From: Bacteroidales bacterium
GTDB taxonomy: Bacteria > Bacteroidota > Bacteroidia > Bacteroidales > UBA3824
Direction: 5' to 3'
NCBI GenBank assembly: GCA_024413595.1
Contig: JAKSUC010000007.1
Span: 30,680-94,679 of the forward strand
Length of the DNA stretch: 64,000 nucleotides
Of the stretch, positions 1 through 9,700 are shown one piece after another (position 1 is the stretch's first letter; each line of letters begins with the position of its first letter). The notes beneath the pieces were generated by a model. That model searched no databases. It saw nothing but the letters and a program-made list of their open reading frames with translations, and was not told where the DNA came from. The translations under genes and the position numbers were made by a program.

Positions 1-419
1 GCAGGTCCTTTGTCGATAACTATATCGATTTTATAATCTTCCATTGCTGAATATAAATATTCTTCAACAACAGGACTTAATCGGTGAATTTCGTCAATAA
101 ACAAAACATCACGTTCGTCAAGATTAGTTAATAATCCTGCTAAATCTCCAGGTTTATCAAGTACTGGACCTGACGTAGTTTTCATACCTACGCCTAATTC
201 ATTTGCTATTATATTTGAAAGTGTTGTTTTTCCTAAACCAGGAGGACCGTGAAATAATACATGGTCTAGTGCTTCTCCTCTCATTTTGGCTGCTTTAACA
301 AATACTTCAAGATTTTCTCTCAATTTTTTTTGTCCATTAAAGTCATCAAATGAAAGTGGTCTTAATTTTTTTTCGAATTCTTTTTCTTTTTCTGATATGT
401 TAACTTTTCTAATATCCAT
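1..419 (-). CDS. ruvB: Holliday junction branch migration helicase RuvB (3' part outside window)
   Basis: RuvB is the hexameric AAA+ motor that drives branch migration of Holliday junctions together with RuvA before RuvC cleavage. The visible 139 codons start at an ATG (417-419) and read without interruption off the left edge. They contain the Walker A stretch [10 protein letters not shown] and the Walker B DEIHRL, with the LFHGPPG and [17 protein letters not shown] surroundings characteristic of RuvB. The start gives [17 protein letters not shown], a normal N-terminus for Bacteroidota RuvB. The gene lies 12 bp downstream of the epimerase-like gene on the same strand, so the two are probably co-transcribed. 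Only the N-terminal ATPase lobe is visible; the winged-helix DNA-binding end is beyond the window. Confidence 0.95.
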   Translation of the reverse strand, partial: MDIRKVNISEKEKEFEKKLRPLSFDDFNGQKKLRENLEVFVKAAKMRGEALDHVLFHGPPGLGKTTLSNIIANELGVGMKTTSGPVLDKPGDLAGLLTNLDERDVLFIDEIHRLSPVVEEYLYSAMEDYKIDIVIDKGP

Positions 420-431
420 AAATTATTTGAG

Positions 432-1448
432 TTATTTCCTTTGTTTGTTTTTTTGATATATATCACATATTTCTTCTATCACTTGGTCAATTGGTTGATA
501 TCCTGCTGTTAATGTATTAATACTTTTTTCGTTACTATACAATTTAAAGTTTGTTAATGTATTTATTAAATCGTCGGTTAGTTTAGGATTTTTCTTTGTA
601 AAGATAGTATTTATTTTCAAAATATATTTAGCTAATGTTAAAATAAATTTGTTTGCGTTATATTTTGGGCGTTTAACCTTTAAGCAATCTGCAAAATCAA
701 ATAATATTTTTGAAAAACAAAGATTTTGAGAACTTACTATATATTTTTGTGAGTAAATCTTTTGTTTTGTGAGTGATAACATACATTCAACTACGTCGTT
801 AACTCCAACAAAACCTGTTACGCCTTGTGTATAGAAATTTATTCCTTTATCTATTTTTTTTATTATCGAAGAATAATCTGAACACCAATCTCCTGGTCCT
901 AAAATAACACTTGGACTAATGATTGCTCCTTTTAATCCTTCTTCAAAGCCTCTCCAAACTTCCATTTCTGAAAGAAATGCAGCTTGTGAAAAATATGAAT
1001 ATTTTGCTTTTGGGTTTCGTTCACTATTTTCGCTAATTTCTTTACATTCTGGTTCATCGCCTAATGCTGCCACATTACTAACGTGACAAAAATATTCAAC
1101 ACCTGCGTCTATTGCTGCATCTATAAGAATTGATGTTGCTTCAACATTTACAGAAACTACATCGGAGTGTTTTTTTCCTTGAAAAATTACAGGCCATGTG
1201 CAATTATATACTACTTCTGCATCTTCTAATGCTTCTATTAATGAGTCTTTATCAAATGGATCTGCTTCTACCCATTCTATTTCTGTATATATATTTTCAA
1301 AATCTAAAAAATAGTAGCTTAGTATTTTTTCAAATTGTAATGTATTACTATTTTTTCTTTTAAGAGCTCTTACTTGTTTGCCTTTTTTTAATAAAGAACA
1401 TATTGTATGCGCTCCTAACATATTATTTGCACCAATAACAATGTCCAA
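432..1448 (-). CDS. NAD(P)-dependent epimerase/dehydratase-like protein, catalytic Tyr/Lys apparently lost
   Basis: This is a 338-residue extended short-chain dehydrogenase/reductase fold. The Rossmann motif is GANNMLG at residues 6-12, and a VSNVAALG strand (123-130) holds the usual catalytic-region Ser. The conserved family segment EMEVWRG at 161-167 fixes the register. In related proteins it is preceded by YxxSKxxA, but here that segment reads FSQAAFLS, so the catalytic Tyr is Phe153 and the Lys is Ala157. The nucleotide fold is kept while the chemistry is probably gone or altered; this is my manual alignment. The start is TTG at 1448; an ATG 13 bases upstream is out of frame. It precedes ruvB by 12 bp. 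Substrate is unknown. Confidence 0.75.
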   Translation of the reverse strand: MDIVIGANNMLGAHTICSLLKKGKQVRALKRKNSNTLQFEKILSYYFLDFENIYTEIEWVEADPFDKDSLIEALEDAEVVYNCTWPVIFQGKKHSDVVSVNVEATSILIDAAIDAGVEYFCHVSNVAALGDEPECKEISENSERNPKAKYSYFSQAAFLSEMEVWRGFEEGLKGAIISPSVILGPGDWCSDYSSIIKKIDKGINFYTQGVTGFVGVNDVVECMLSLTKQKIYSQKYIVSSQNLCFSKILFDFADCLKVKRPKYNANKFILTLAKYILKINTIFTKKNPKLTDDLINTLTNFKLYSNEKSINTLTAGYQPIDQVIEEICDIYQKNKQRK

Positions 1449-2584
1449 TTTTTACCCCCATTTTTTGAATTTGTAAAAATATATTTTTATTTTTAATAGT
1501 TATATTTATTTAATTGAATTTATTATTAAGAAATGATACTATATTTACCCGTTAGCAGAATTAAATTATAAAATCCTCTCTACTTACAACTCACAACATA
1601 CTATTTACTAATATCTACTATTTTTTTATAAAATTATATATGTTATTATTTGTATATTTTTTTGATAATTTATTTTAGTTTATCGACAATATATTATAAT
1701 ATATAAGTTAATTTCATATATATCAACGCTATATACATTACAACATGATTTAATATATTGTGCACTATACGGTTTAATATTCAATAATTTTATTAACTAA
1801 TATTACCAATTATGCTATATTATGCGTAATATTTTGTATAATAATAAATGGGTTAGCTATTATAAAAATATTTTATCTTAATACATATATATATATTGAT
1901 ATATATGATAAAATCTTGATTATTAAAATAACTTGTTTAGCTAATATGTATAAATATAATAGTATATTTCAATATTTGTTTTGTATATATAATACATCTT
2001 TATGTGATAAACTGGTATCAACTAGCTTTTGTGTATTAAGTTTTAGTGTATATCTAAATTAATTTTACTATTCATGATACAAGCTTAAGCTATATTCTAA
2101 CTCGATTTCACTTATGATAAAATAATATTTCTATATATATAACTTAATTAGCTATACACAAATAAACTAATTTATATTTAGCTTATTCGGTTTTTAATAA
2201 AAAAAATAAAATATATATCAAGCAAACTTGATAAATTATGATAGTAAAAATATTTTAGATAAGGTGATATCAATATAGGAAATAACAAAATTTTAAAACT
2301 AATTAGCTATATGAAACTAGCAAAGCACTTAAAAACGTTTTTGTATTAGTATAATTGAGTTAGAATTGATGTTAATTTCGTAAATATAATAATAAACAAC
2401 CATTTGGCGGAATTAAAATATAGCATCCTCACTCCGTTCGGCATCTCTTACTCTCTTAGAGTAATAAAAAACAATTAATTATGCCAATTGGTTATATTTT
2501 TAAATAACTAATAGATATATTATATTGTTAAAAAGATTAATTTTGTTTTTTTAAAAATGAAAGATTTTTTTATCAAATTTTGTA
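1449..2584. other. 1.1-kb AT-rich intergenic region
   Basis: No convincing gene is seen in either direction; the stretch is full of stops and dominated by A/T runs. Two short segments resemble each other: near 1555 (cagaattaaattataaaatc) and near 2407 (cggaattaaaatatagcatc), each followed by a C/T-rich tail, which may be remnants of a dispersed repeat. A -7-like TAATTTTG lies at 2538-2545, 40 bp before the WecA-like gene. The region separates divergently oriented genes, so promoters for both sides should lie here. Confidence 0.5.
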
Positions 2585-3655
2585 ATGGAAATATTAAAAA
2601 TCATAGGCGGTTTTGTATTGTCTTTAATAATTAGTTTGGTTTCAATTCCTTCTATTGTTACTGTAGCTAAAACAAAAAAACTATGCGAATTGCCACAAGG
2701 GCGACATATACATAAAGGAGTGATACCAACTTTGGGTGGAGGTGCTATTTTTGGAGCATTCTTTATTCCTATTTTTATTTTTGTTGATGATGTTAATAGT
2801 CAATTTCTGCATGCGTTTACTGCTTCAAGTTTAGTGTTATTTTTTATTGGAATTAAAGATGACATTTTAATAATAGCTCCTAAAACAAAATTGTGTGGAC
2901 AAATATTAGCTGCTATTATTATTTGTGTTATCGGAGATATTAGAATTACAAGTTTACAAGGTTTTTTAGGTATCCAACAAATTCCTTATTTCGTTAGTAT
3001 TATTATATCAATAGTTATGGTTGTTGGTGTAGTTAATGCTTTTAATTTAATTGATGGAATTGACGGATTAGCTGGATTGTTAGCTGTATCTTCTTCTATT
3101 TTATTTTCGATTTGGTTTTATTTTGAAAATAATTTTACAATTTGTATTTCAACAGCTTGTTTTGTTGGTGCAATTTTGGGCTTTTTGCGTTTCAATTTAT
3201 TTTCTGAAAAAAATAAATTGTTTATGGGAGATACCGGTTCTCAATTAGTTGGTTTGTATTCTATTGTATTAGCTATTTTGTTTATAGAAGCTAATTCTAA
3301 TACTGATGTTAATAATATGGTTTTAGGTTCGCCGATTGTTGCTTTTGCAGTTTTATCTGTTCCTATTTTTGATGTTTTAAGAGTTATGTTTATTAGATTA
3401 GTTTTAAAACGTTCAATTTTTTCACCTGATAATAATCATATTCATTATAGATTATTAAAATTAGATTTTACACATAAACAAACTGATATTATTTTAGTTT
3501 TGTTTAATATTATATTTGCCATTTTTGTATGGTGGTTGTCTGATTATTTTTATATTAATCGTTTGGCATTGATTGTGATACTTTTATTAATGGTTTTATT
3601 TCATATTCCACAATATTTTATTTCTCGAAAAATCAACAAACTCAAAAAAAGATGA
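2585..3655 (+). CDS. WecA-like undecaprenyl-phosphate sugar-1-phosphate transferase
   Basis: This 356-residue polytopic protein belongs to the MraY/WecA family of GT4-type transferases, which move a sugar-1-phosphate (often GlcNAc-1-P) from UDP-sugar to undecaprenyl phosphate and so start O-antigen, capsule or teichoic-type glycans. Visible hallmarks are HKGVIPTLGG near residue 42, the cytosolic IKDD metal motif, NAFNLIDGIDGLAG, LFMGDTGS and NNHIHYRLL. The last is typical of the WecA/TagO branch rather than MraY. About ten hydrophobic helices are visible. The start at 2585 is favoured because an upstream ATG (2558) is out of frame. Its end overlaps the start of the Wzi-like gene by 4 bp, so the two are translationally coupled. 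The exact sugar cannot be told from sequence. Confidence 0.88.
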   Translation: MEILKIIGGFVLSLIISLVSIPSIVTVAKTKKLCELPQGRHIHKGVIPTLGGGAIFGAFFIPIFIFVDDVNSQFLHAFTASSLVLFFIGIKDDILIIAPKTKLCGQILAAIIICVIGDIRITSLQGFLGIQQIPYFVSIIISIVMVVGVVNAFNLIDGIDGLAGLLAVSSSILFSIWFYFENNFTICISTACFVGAILGFLRFNLFSEKNKLFMGDTGSQLVGLYSIVLAILFIEANSNTDVNNMVLGSPIVAFAVLSVPIFDVLRVMFIRLVLKRSIFSPDNNHIHYRLLKLDFTHKQTDIILVLFNIIFAIFVWWLSDYFYINRLALIVILLLMVLFHIPQYFISRKINKLKKR

Positions 3656-5109
3656 GGTATTTATTTATATCAATCATATTGTTAATTAGCTTGGTTAAAA
3701 ATGCTTATTCTCAATCTTTTTTTCATAACTTTAATAGTTCTGAAGAATTTGTTGATGAATATAATACTTATTTAAATTCATATAATATTAAAAATTATCA
3801 TTCAGCTATTTATCCTCATTTTAAACAAAATAATGAGAAAATAAATAATCAGTTAGATATCAATTTGCTACATGATTTATCTATTGGTGGCGATAACAAA
3901 AATATTATATATAATTCTTTATTAGGAATTTCTGCTGATTATTCATTAAACAATAAATTATCAGCAAATTATTCATTTATTGTTGGTATTAATAAATTTC
4001 CAAATTATTTATCTATTTTAAGTGATAGTATAAAGTATATAGCAGGAGCTGGTGATTTTAAAAAATCTGGTGAAAATTATAAAATGTTTTATCAAGAATT
4101 TTATTTAAATTATAATTGTACACCATATTTAAATTTTATATTCGGCAAGGGCAAAAAGTTTATTGGAGATGGATTTCGTTCTATGTTTTTATCTGAGTCA
4201 AATAGTGGAATGTATTATTTTGATACTCATGTAAATATTGATAATTTTAAATATATTTTTTCAGTAAACTATTCCAAAAGTTTAGATACAGAAAATAATC
4301 ATAATCGTTCTAAATATTTTATTTATCATTTAATAAGTTGGAATTTAACAAAAAACATTAATCTTGGAGGTTTTGAAGCAGTTGTATTATCACGTAGAGA
4401 CTCTTTGGATAATAGTAAATTTGTTGATTTACATTATATTAATCCAGTATTATTTTTACGTCCAATTGAATATTCATTAGGATCTCCTGATAATGTTTTA
4501 ATGGGAATATTTGGAAAAATAACAATAAAAAAACTTCATTTTCTTTATGGACAAGTTATGTTAGATGAATTTAATTCTTCGTTTCTTAAAGGAGGAAAAG
4601 ATTGGTGGGCAGATAAATTTTCTTATCAATTGGGAGCCAAAGGTTATATAAATAATTTTTTGTATCGAATAGAGTATAATTTTATTCGTCCATATATGTA
4701 TTCGCATGAAAATGCCATTACATCTTACACAATGTTTTCACAACCAATAGCACATCCATTTGGAGCAAATTTAAAAGAGTATGTTGCACAACTTAGATAT
4801 GTAAAAAATAAATTTGATTTTAATCTTATTGTTGATTATGTAAAATATGGTTCTGATTTTGACACTATTAGTTATGGAAATAATATTTTAAGAAGTTATG
4901 TTTTACGAAAAAATGATTACGATAATTATATACTTCAAGGAAAATTAAATAAATTAGTTGATATTTCTTTCACAACAAAATACCAACTAATTAAAAATAA
5001 AAATATATTTGCATATTTATCATTGGTATATCGTCGCGAAACCGAGAATAATTATTTTATTCAACTAGGATTTAAGACCGATAGATTTTTCTTTGATAGA
5101 AATATTTAA
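3652..5109 (+). CDS. Wzi/RemB-like outer-membrane beta-barrel protein
   Basis: This is a 485-residue secreted protein with a signal peptide (MRYLFISIILLISLVKNAYS, cleavage near residue 20). The mature part has alternating aromatic/polar strands as in an outer-membrane barrel. The stretch GKGKKFIGDGFRSMFLSES resembles the G-x-x-x-x-F-[IF]-G-[DN]-G-[YF]-R-S motif of Bacteroidota proteins annotated as capsule assembly Wzi family or gliding protein RemB. It starts in a 4-bp overlap with the WecA-like gene, which supports a role in surface polysaccharide export or anchoring. Gliding is less likely because no gld/spr genes are in view. The assignment is at family level and rests on motif and topology. 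Confidence 0.65.
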   Translation: MRYLFISIILLISLVKNAYSQSFFHNFNSSEEFVDEYNTYLNSYNIKNYHSAIYPHFKQNNEKINNQLDINLLHDLSIGGDNKNIIYNSLLGISADYSLNNKLSANYSFIVGINKFPNYLSILSDSIKYIAGAGDFKKSGENYKMFYQEFYLNYNCTPYLNFIFGKGKKFIGDGFRSMFLSESNSGMYYFDTHVNIDNFKYIFSVNYSKSLDTENNHNRSKYFIYHLISWNLTKNINLGGFEAVVLSRRDSLDNSKFVDLHYINPVLFLRPIEYSLGSPDNVLMGIFGKITIKKLHFLYGQVMLDEFNSSFLKGGKDWWADKFSYQLGAKGYINNFLYRIEYNFIRPYMYSHENAITSYTMFSQPIAHPFGANLKEYVAQLRYVKNKFDFNLIVDYVKYGSDFDTISYGNNILRSYVLRKNDYDNYILQGKLNKLVDISFTTKYQLIKNKNIFAYLSLVYRRETENNYFIQLGFKTDRFFFDRNI

Positions 5110-5154
5110 TTGACAATAAACATATTATATAAATACATTTAAATAAAAAAATTC

Positions 5155-6720
5155 ATGCAAAGAACAACAGACTTTCTTGTAGTGGGCAGTGGAGTAGCTG
5201 GACTCTGTTTCGCTTTAAGAGCAGCAGAAAAAGGCAAAGTGCTAATTGTTACAAAGGCGTCTGTAACTGACGCAAACACAAGATTTGCCCAAGGTGGCAT
5301 TGCCTCTGTTACTGGCAAAGGTGATACTTTTGATAAACACATTCATGACACAATGGTGGCTGGTGATTTTTTATCAAAAGAAAACATTGTTAAAATTGTG
5401 GTTGAAGAAGCTCCTGAACGTATCAACGAATTGGTGGAATGGGGTATTGAATTTGACAGAAAAAGCGATGGTTCTTTTGACCTTCATAAAGAAGGTGGGC
5501 ATAGCGATTTTAGAATTCTTCATCACAAAGATAATACAGGTTTTGAAGTGGAACGTGCTTTAGTTGAAAAAGTTAAGTCAAATCCTAATATTACAATGGT
5601 TGATCATTTTTATGCCATGGAACTTATAACTCAACATTATCTTGGCAAAACGGTTACCCGTTATGATGACGACATTGAATGTTATGGTATTTATGCTCTT
5701 AATACTAATACTAATAAAGTTGAAAAAATTCTTTCTAAAGTAACTTATCTTGCAACTGGCGGTATTGGTAACATTTATCAAGTTACAACAAATCCTCCTA
5801 TTGCTACTGGTGATGGAATTGCAATGGTTTATCGTGCAAAAGGTGTTATTGACAACATGGAATTTGTTCAATTTCACCCTACTTCTTTATATCATCCTGG
5901 CGAACGTCCTTCATATTTGATTACTGAAGCCATGCGTGGTTTTGGTGCTATTCTTAAAACTATTGATGGTAAAGAATTTATGCACAAATATGATGAACGA
6001 GGATGTCTTGCTCCTCGTGATATTGTGGCTCGTGCCATTGATAACGAAATGAAAATTCGTGGTGATGAATACGTTTATCTTGACGCTACTGGAACAAATC
6101 ATGAAGCTTTAAAAGAACATTTTCCTAATATTTATGAAAAATGTTTGTCTATTGGTATCGACATAACTAAACAACCAATTCCTGTTGTTCCTGCTGCTCA
6201 TTATTTATGTGGTGGTATTCGTGTTGACGAATATGGTAGAACTACAATTAAAAATTTGTATGCTGGTGGTGAAACTTCTTGTACTGGTCTTCATGGTGCT
6301 AATAGATTAGCTTCTAATTCATTACTCGAAGCTTTAGTATTTGCACATCGTTCGGCGCTTCATTCTTCTAATTTATTAGATAAAATTTCTTTCTGTGAAA
6401 ATATTCCTGAATGGAATGACGATGGAACTACTTTGAACGAAGAAAATGTGCTTGTTACTCAATCGTTTAAAGAACTTCAACAAATTATGACATATTATGT
6501 TGGTATTGTTAGAAGCAATGAACGTATGAAACGAGCTTTTGATCGTTTACAAATTCTTTATAACGAAACTGAAGAACTTTATAAAAAATCTATTATAACT
6601 GTTCCAATTTGCGAATTGCGTAATGCTTTGGTAACAGCTTATTTAGTTATTAAAGCTGCTCGTCGTCGTCGTGAAAGTATTGGTTTACATTATAATATTG
6701 ATACTCCAAGAAAAAAATAA
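5155..6720 (+). CDS. nadB: L-aspartate oxidase
   Basis: NadB oxidises L-aspartate to iminoaspartate, the first step of de novo NAD synthesis, using FAD and O2 or fumarate. The 521 residues include the N-terminal FAD motif VGSGVAGLCFALRAAEKG, the flavin-contact segment TRFAQGGIASV, EFVQFHPTSLY, the region AAHYLCGGIRVDEYGRT and the second FAD motif GGETSCTGLHGANRLASNSLLEALVFA. All are features of the NadB branch, as opposed to FrdA/SdhA. Length is normal. It stands alone between the Wzi-like gene and a hybrid kinase, with its own terminator; NadA and NadC are not in the window. Codon use here is slightly richer in C than in the flanking surface genes. Confidence 0.95.
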   Translation: MQRTTDFLVVGSGVAGLCFALRAAEKGKVLIVTKASVTDANTRFAQGGIASVTGKGDTFDKHIHDTMVAGDFLSKENIVKIVVEEAPERINELVEWGIEFDRKSDGSFDLHKEGGHSDFRILHHKDNTGFEVERALVEKVKSNPNITMVDHFYAMELITQHYLGKTVTRYDDDIECYGIYALNTNTNKVEKILSKVTYLATGGIGNIYQVTTNPPIATGDGIAMVYRAKGVIDNMEFVQFHPTSLYHPGERPSYLITEAMRGFGAILKTIDGKEFMHKYDERGCLAPRDIVARAIDNEMKIRGDEYVYLDATGTNHEALKEHFPNIYEKCLSIGIDITKQPIPVVPAAHYLCGGIRVDEYGRTTIKNLYAGGETSCTGLHGANRLASNSLLEALVFAHRSALHSSNLLDKISFCENIPEWNDDGTTLNEENVLVTQSFKELQQIMTYYVGIVRSNERMKRAFDRLQILYNETEELYKKSIITVPICELRNALVTAYLVIKAARRRRESIGLHYNIDTPRKK

Positions 6721-6738
6721 TTTTATTTTAATTATCAA

Positions 6739-6775
6739 ACGGATTGAGAATATATTTTTCAATCCGTATTTTTTT
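6739..6775 (+). terminator. Rho-independent terminator after nadB
   Basis: A 9-bp stem (ACGGATTGA at 6739-6747 with TCAATCCGT at 6759-6767) and an 11-base loop are followed by ATTTTTTT. It lies 18 bp past the nadB stop. Confidence 0.8.
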
Positions 6776-6832
6776 GTTTAAACAATTGACATAATTATTA
6801 ATTTTGCGTATTTTTACAACAAAATACTTAAA

Positions 6833-8491
6833 ATGACTAATACAATATCAAATATAGACTCAAAAAATAAAAAAGTTCATTTTTTTCAAAAATATGAGCA
6901 TCTTGGTGATATTTGTTTTTATTTATTGAAATATTTTAATCTAATAAATTCAATATCAACATTGATAATGATTATTTCTGCTTTTTTTTATGATAATAAT
7001 TCAATTCTATTTTTATCTCCTTTCTTTATTGTGTTTTTTAGTATGTTTTTATTTGCTAAAAAAATTAACAATAAAACTTATTATTATTTGTCGTTTTTAA
7101 TTAGTTTAGTTGCGTTTAGTATATTTATTTGGGTAGTTAAACCTTACGAAATTGTAATTATTTCTTCTATATTAATTACAATTTTAGCAGGCATAATTCT
7201 TAGATTTTCTTTATCTATTATTATTACCATTATTTTAGTAACATCTCAAATAATCTTTATTAAATATAACGATATAAACGTTTTATTTATAATTGAATAT
7301 TCTATTTTTATATTAATTTTAAATATTCTTTGTAATATTATTTCTCATATTTTAGTAAAAAATCTTAAAGAAACTTCTGACGAAATCACAAGTAGAGAAA
7401 ACGATGTTTTAGAAAAACAAGAGTTTATTTCAAAACTTTCTCATCGTATTCGTACTCCATTAAATAATATTTTAGCCATTGCTAATTTATTATCTGATAC
7501 AATTTTAGAAAAAAATAGACCATTATTAGACTCTATTATTGCTTCGGTTAAAAATATTACTGATATTGCAATAACTATTGATGATGAAACTACTTTAGCT
7601 AATGTTGTTTGTCAAAATTCTGAAAATGATGAAAGTACTTTTGATTTGCTAACAATGATTTTTGATTTAGCTGAAATTTCCAATACTGTAAAAGTTAAGA
7701 TCAATGTTCCAGAAAACATTCCTCAATTAGTTGGCGATGCTGTTAAAATTAGAAGAATATTTTTATGTATTTTTGATTTTTTTGGAAAATATTCTAATCA
7801 AGATATTTGTTATTTAACTATAAATATCAATAAAGTTCGTTTACCTGAATTACAAATTAAATATCGTTTTGATATTAGTTCTAAAATTAATGTCAATATA
7901 CCTGAAAATGAAAATGTTTTTGAACTTGATATTGTTAATCAGTTAGCCAATTCTTTAGGTGGAAATATGAAATGTCGTTTTGATGATGATAAAACTTTCA
8001 TTTATTTTAATTTGTGTTTCAAAAAAGAAATCGAAAACGAAAATTCTACTAATAATCAAAAATATTTTTCTAAATCTAGTAAAGGATTTATAGATTTAAA
8101 TTCAAGTAAAAATATTTCTGATGCTAAAATTTTAATTGTTGAAGATAATGTTGTTAATCAAAAAGTTATGGTACTTAGTTTAGAGAAATATGTATTCTCT
8201 ACTGATATTGCTTTTAATGGACAAGAAGCTATTTTAAAATATCAAAAAAATGATTACGATATTATTTTAATGGATATTCAAATGCCTGTGATGGATGGAT
8301 ATGAAGCAACACGTAAAATTCGTGAAATTGAACTATCTACCAAACGTCATATTCCTATTATTGCAGTAACTGCTAATACTTTAGCTAGTGATAAAGAACG
8401 TTGTTTTCGCAATGGTATGGACGATTATGTTAGTAAACCTTTTCATATTGACGAAGTGGTTAAAAAAATAACTAAACTTTTAAATTCTTAG
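6833..8491 (+). CDS. Membrane hybrid histidine kinase with degenerate ATPase domain and intact receiver
   Basis: The 552 residues run as: about six membrane helices (30-175), an H-box SHRIRTPLNN with His204 followed by Arg instead of the usual Glu, a remnant HATPase region (about 290-400), and a canonical receiver (432-552). The ATPase region lacks the usual signatures: the N-box position reads RIFLCIFDFFGKY (307-319) with no Asn, the DxGxG loop reads DISSKIN, and only LANSLGGNM (371-379) recalls the G2 box. The receiver has EDN acidic residues, MDIQMPVMDG with Asp481, and the KPF lysine. I infer a pseudokinase or phosphotransfer/scaffold protein whose receiver may be phosphorylated by another kinase. 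It overlaps the convergent wecE gene by 20 bp. No cognate regulator is adjacent. Confidence 0.82.
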   Translation: MTNTISNIDSKNKKVHFFQKYEHLGDICFYLLKYFNLINSISTLIMIISAFFYDNNSILFLSPFFIVFFSMFLFAKKINNKTYYYLSFLISLVAFSIFIWVVKPYEIVIISSILITILAGIILRFSLSIIITIILVTSQIIFIKYNDINVLFIIEYSIFILILNILCNIISHILVKNLKETSDEITSRENDVLEKQEFISKLSHRIRTPLNNILAIANLLSDTILEKNRPLLDSIIASVKNITDIAITIDDETTLANVVCQNSENDESTFDLLTMIFDLAEISNTVKVKINVPENIPQLVGDAVKIRRIFLCIFDFFGKYSNQDICYLTININKVRLPELQIKYRFDISSKINVNIPENENVFELDIVNQLANSLGGNMKCRFDDDKTFIYFNLCFKKEIENENSTNNQKYFSKSSKGFIDLNSSKNISDAKILIVEDNVVNQKVMVLSLEKYVFSTDIAFNGQEAILKYQKNDYDIILMDIQMPVMDGYEATRKIREIELSTKRHIPIIAVTANTLASDKERCFRNGMDDYVSKPFHIDEVVKKITKLLNS

Positions 8492-9617
8492 TGTAAAATT
8501 CTGTTATTGTTTTACATATAAAATCTATTTCTTTTGTTTTTAGTTCATAATATAAAGGTAGTCTTAGTAAACATTCTTCATATTTGTCGCAATTTTCAAG
8601 TTTTTGACCTTGATATTGATTTTTATAGTATGGACTTTTGTGTAAACCTAAATAATGAGAAACTGCTAATATATTATTATCTAAAAGATATTTAGCTAAC
8701 TTAGTTCTTTCGTCATTATTCCTACAAATTATATAAAATATGTGTCCATTAGTTGGGCAATTTTTATCTATTTCGGCGCATTTTATAAATCCTTTTTCTT
8801 CTAATCTTTTTAGGTTTTTGTAATATTTTTCCCAAATATTAATTCTTTTCTTCTGAATGATATCTGCTTTTTCAATTTGAGCATAAAGAAACGCTGAAAT
8901 CAATTCTGACGGTAAAAATGAGCTACCTAAATCTACCCATTCATATTTTTTTACAAAACCTCTCGAAAAATCAGCACGATTTGTACCTTTTTCCCAAATT
9001 ATTTCAGCACGAGAATACAATTTTGGATCATTAATTACCAACATACCACCTTCGCCTGAAATTATATTTTTGGTTTCGTGAAATGAAAAAGTTGCTAAAC
9101 TTCCAAAACTTCCCAATGGTTTTTCTTTATAATATGAGTCAAATGCTTGAGCTGCATCTTCTATTAACATGATATTGTGTAATTTCGCTATCTCACATAT
9201 TTTATCCATATTACAAGCAACACCTGCATAGTGAACTACAACAATAACTTTAGTTTTAGGCGTTATATTTTTTTCAATTTCGTTTTCATCAATATTCGGA
9301 TTATTTTTTTTGCTATCTACAAATATAATTTTAGCTCCACGACGTACAAAAGCTAATGCTGTTGATACAAATGTATAACTTGGCATTATAACTTCATCGT
9401 CTTTTTCTATATTTGCCAATAAAGCACACATTTCTAGTGCGTCTGTGCAACTTGATGTTAATAAGCATTTTCCAAAATTATATTTTGTTTCAAAATATTG
9501 TTGGCATTTGTTTGTAAAATATCCATTTCCAGAAATTTTTCCCGATTTTACAGCTTCTTTTATATATTTGGTTTCGTTGCCACACATAAATGGCTTATTA
9601 TATGGAATATTTTTCAT
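8472..9617 (-). CDS. wecE: dTDP-4-amino-4,6-dideoxygalactose transaminase (WecE/RffA-like)
   Basis: This 381-residue DegT/DnrJ/EryC1/StrS sugar aminotransferase uses PLP to convert dTDP-4-keto-6-deoxyglucose to dTDP-4-amino-4,6-dideoxygalactose (dTDP-Fuc4N), a precursor of enterobacterial common antigen-like and other surface glycans. Diagnostic stretches shared with WecE are IPYNKPFMCGNE, SGNGYFTNKC, LLTSSCTDALEMCA, VIMPSYTFVSTA, VHYAGVACNMD, EDAAQAFDSYY and FSFHETKN, where the Lys is the PLP Schiff-base residue, plus KGTNRADFSRG. The length matches the family. Its 3' end overlaps the convergent kinase gene by 20 bp, and its 5' end faces the YfhO gene. Together with the WecA-like and Wzi-like genes it supports a surface-polysaccharide neighbourhood. 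Confidence 0.9.
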   Translation of the reverse strand: MKNIPYNKPFMCGNETKYIKEAVKSGKISGNGYFTNKCQQYFETKYNFGKCLLTSSCTDALEMCALLANIEKDDEVIMPSYTFVSTALAFVRRGAKIIFVDSKKNNPNIDENEIEKNITPKTKVIVVVHYAGVACNMDKICEIAKLHNIMLIEDAAQAFDSYYKEKPLGSFGSLATFSFHETKNIISGEGGMLVINDPKLYSRAEIIWEKGTNRADFSRGFVKKYEWVDLGSSFLPSELISAFLYAQIEKADIIQKKRINIWEKYYKNLKRLEEKGFIKCAEIDKNCPTNGHIFYIICRNNDERTKLAKYLLDNNILAVSHYLGLHKSPYYKNQYQGQKLENCDKYEECLLRLPLYYELKTKEIDFICKTITEFYTKNLKV

Positions 9618-9700
9618 ATTTGATTTTATTTTGTTTTTTCCAAATTATTTATTTTTCTATTTTTACAAAGTTATTTTTTGTTTTTTTAATTACAAATAAA

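Noticed and set aside
9590..9700. ATG start of the YfhO protein at 9590
   Set aside because: It would overlap the wecE start by 28 bp and precede the natural first helix; GTG 9701 fits better.
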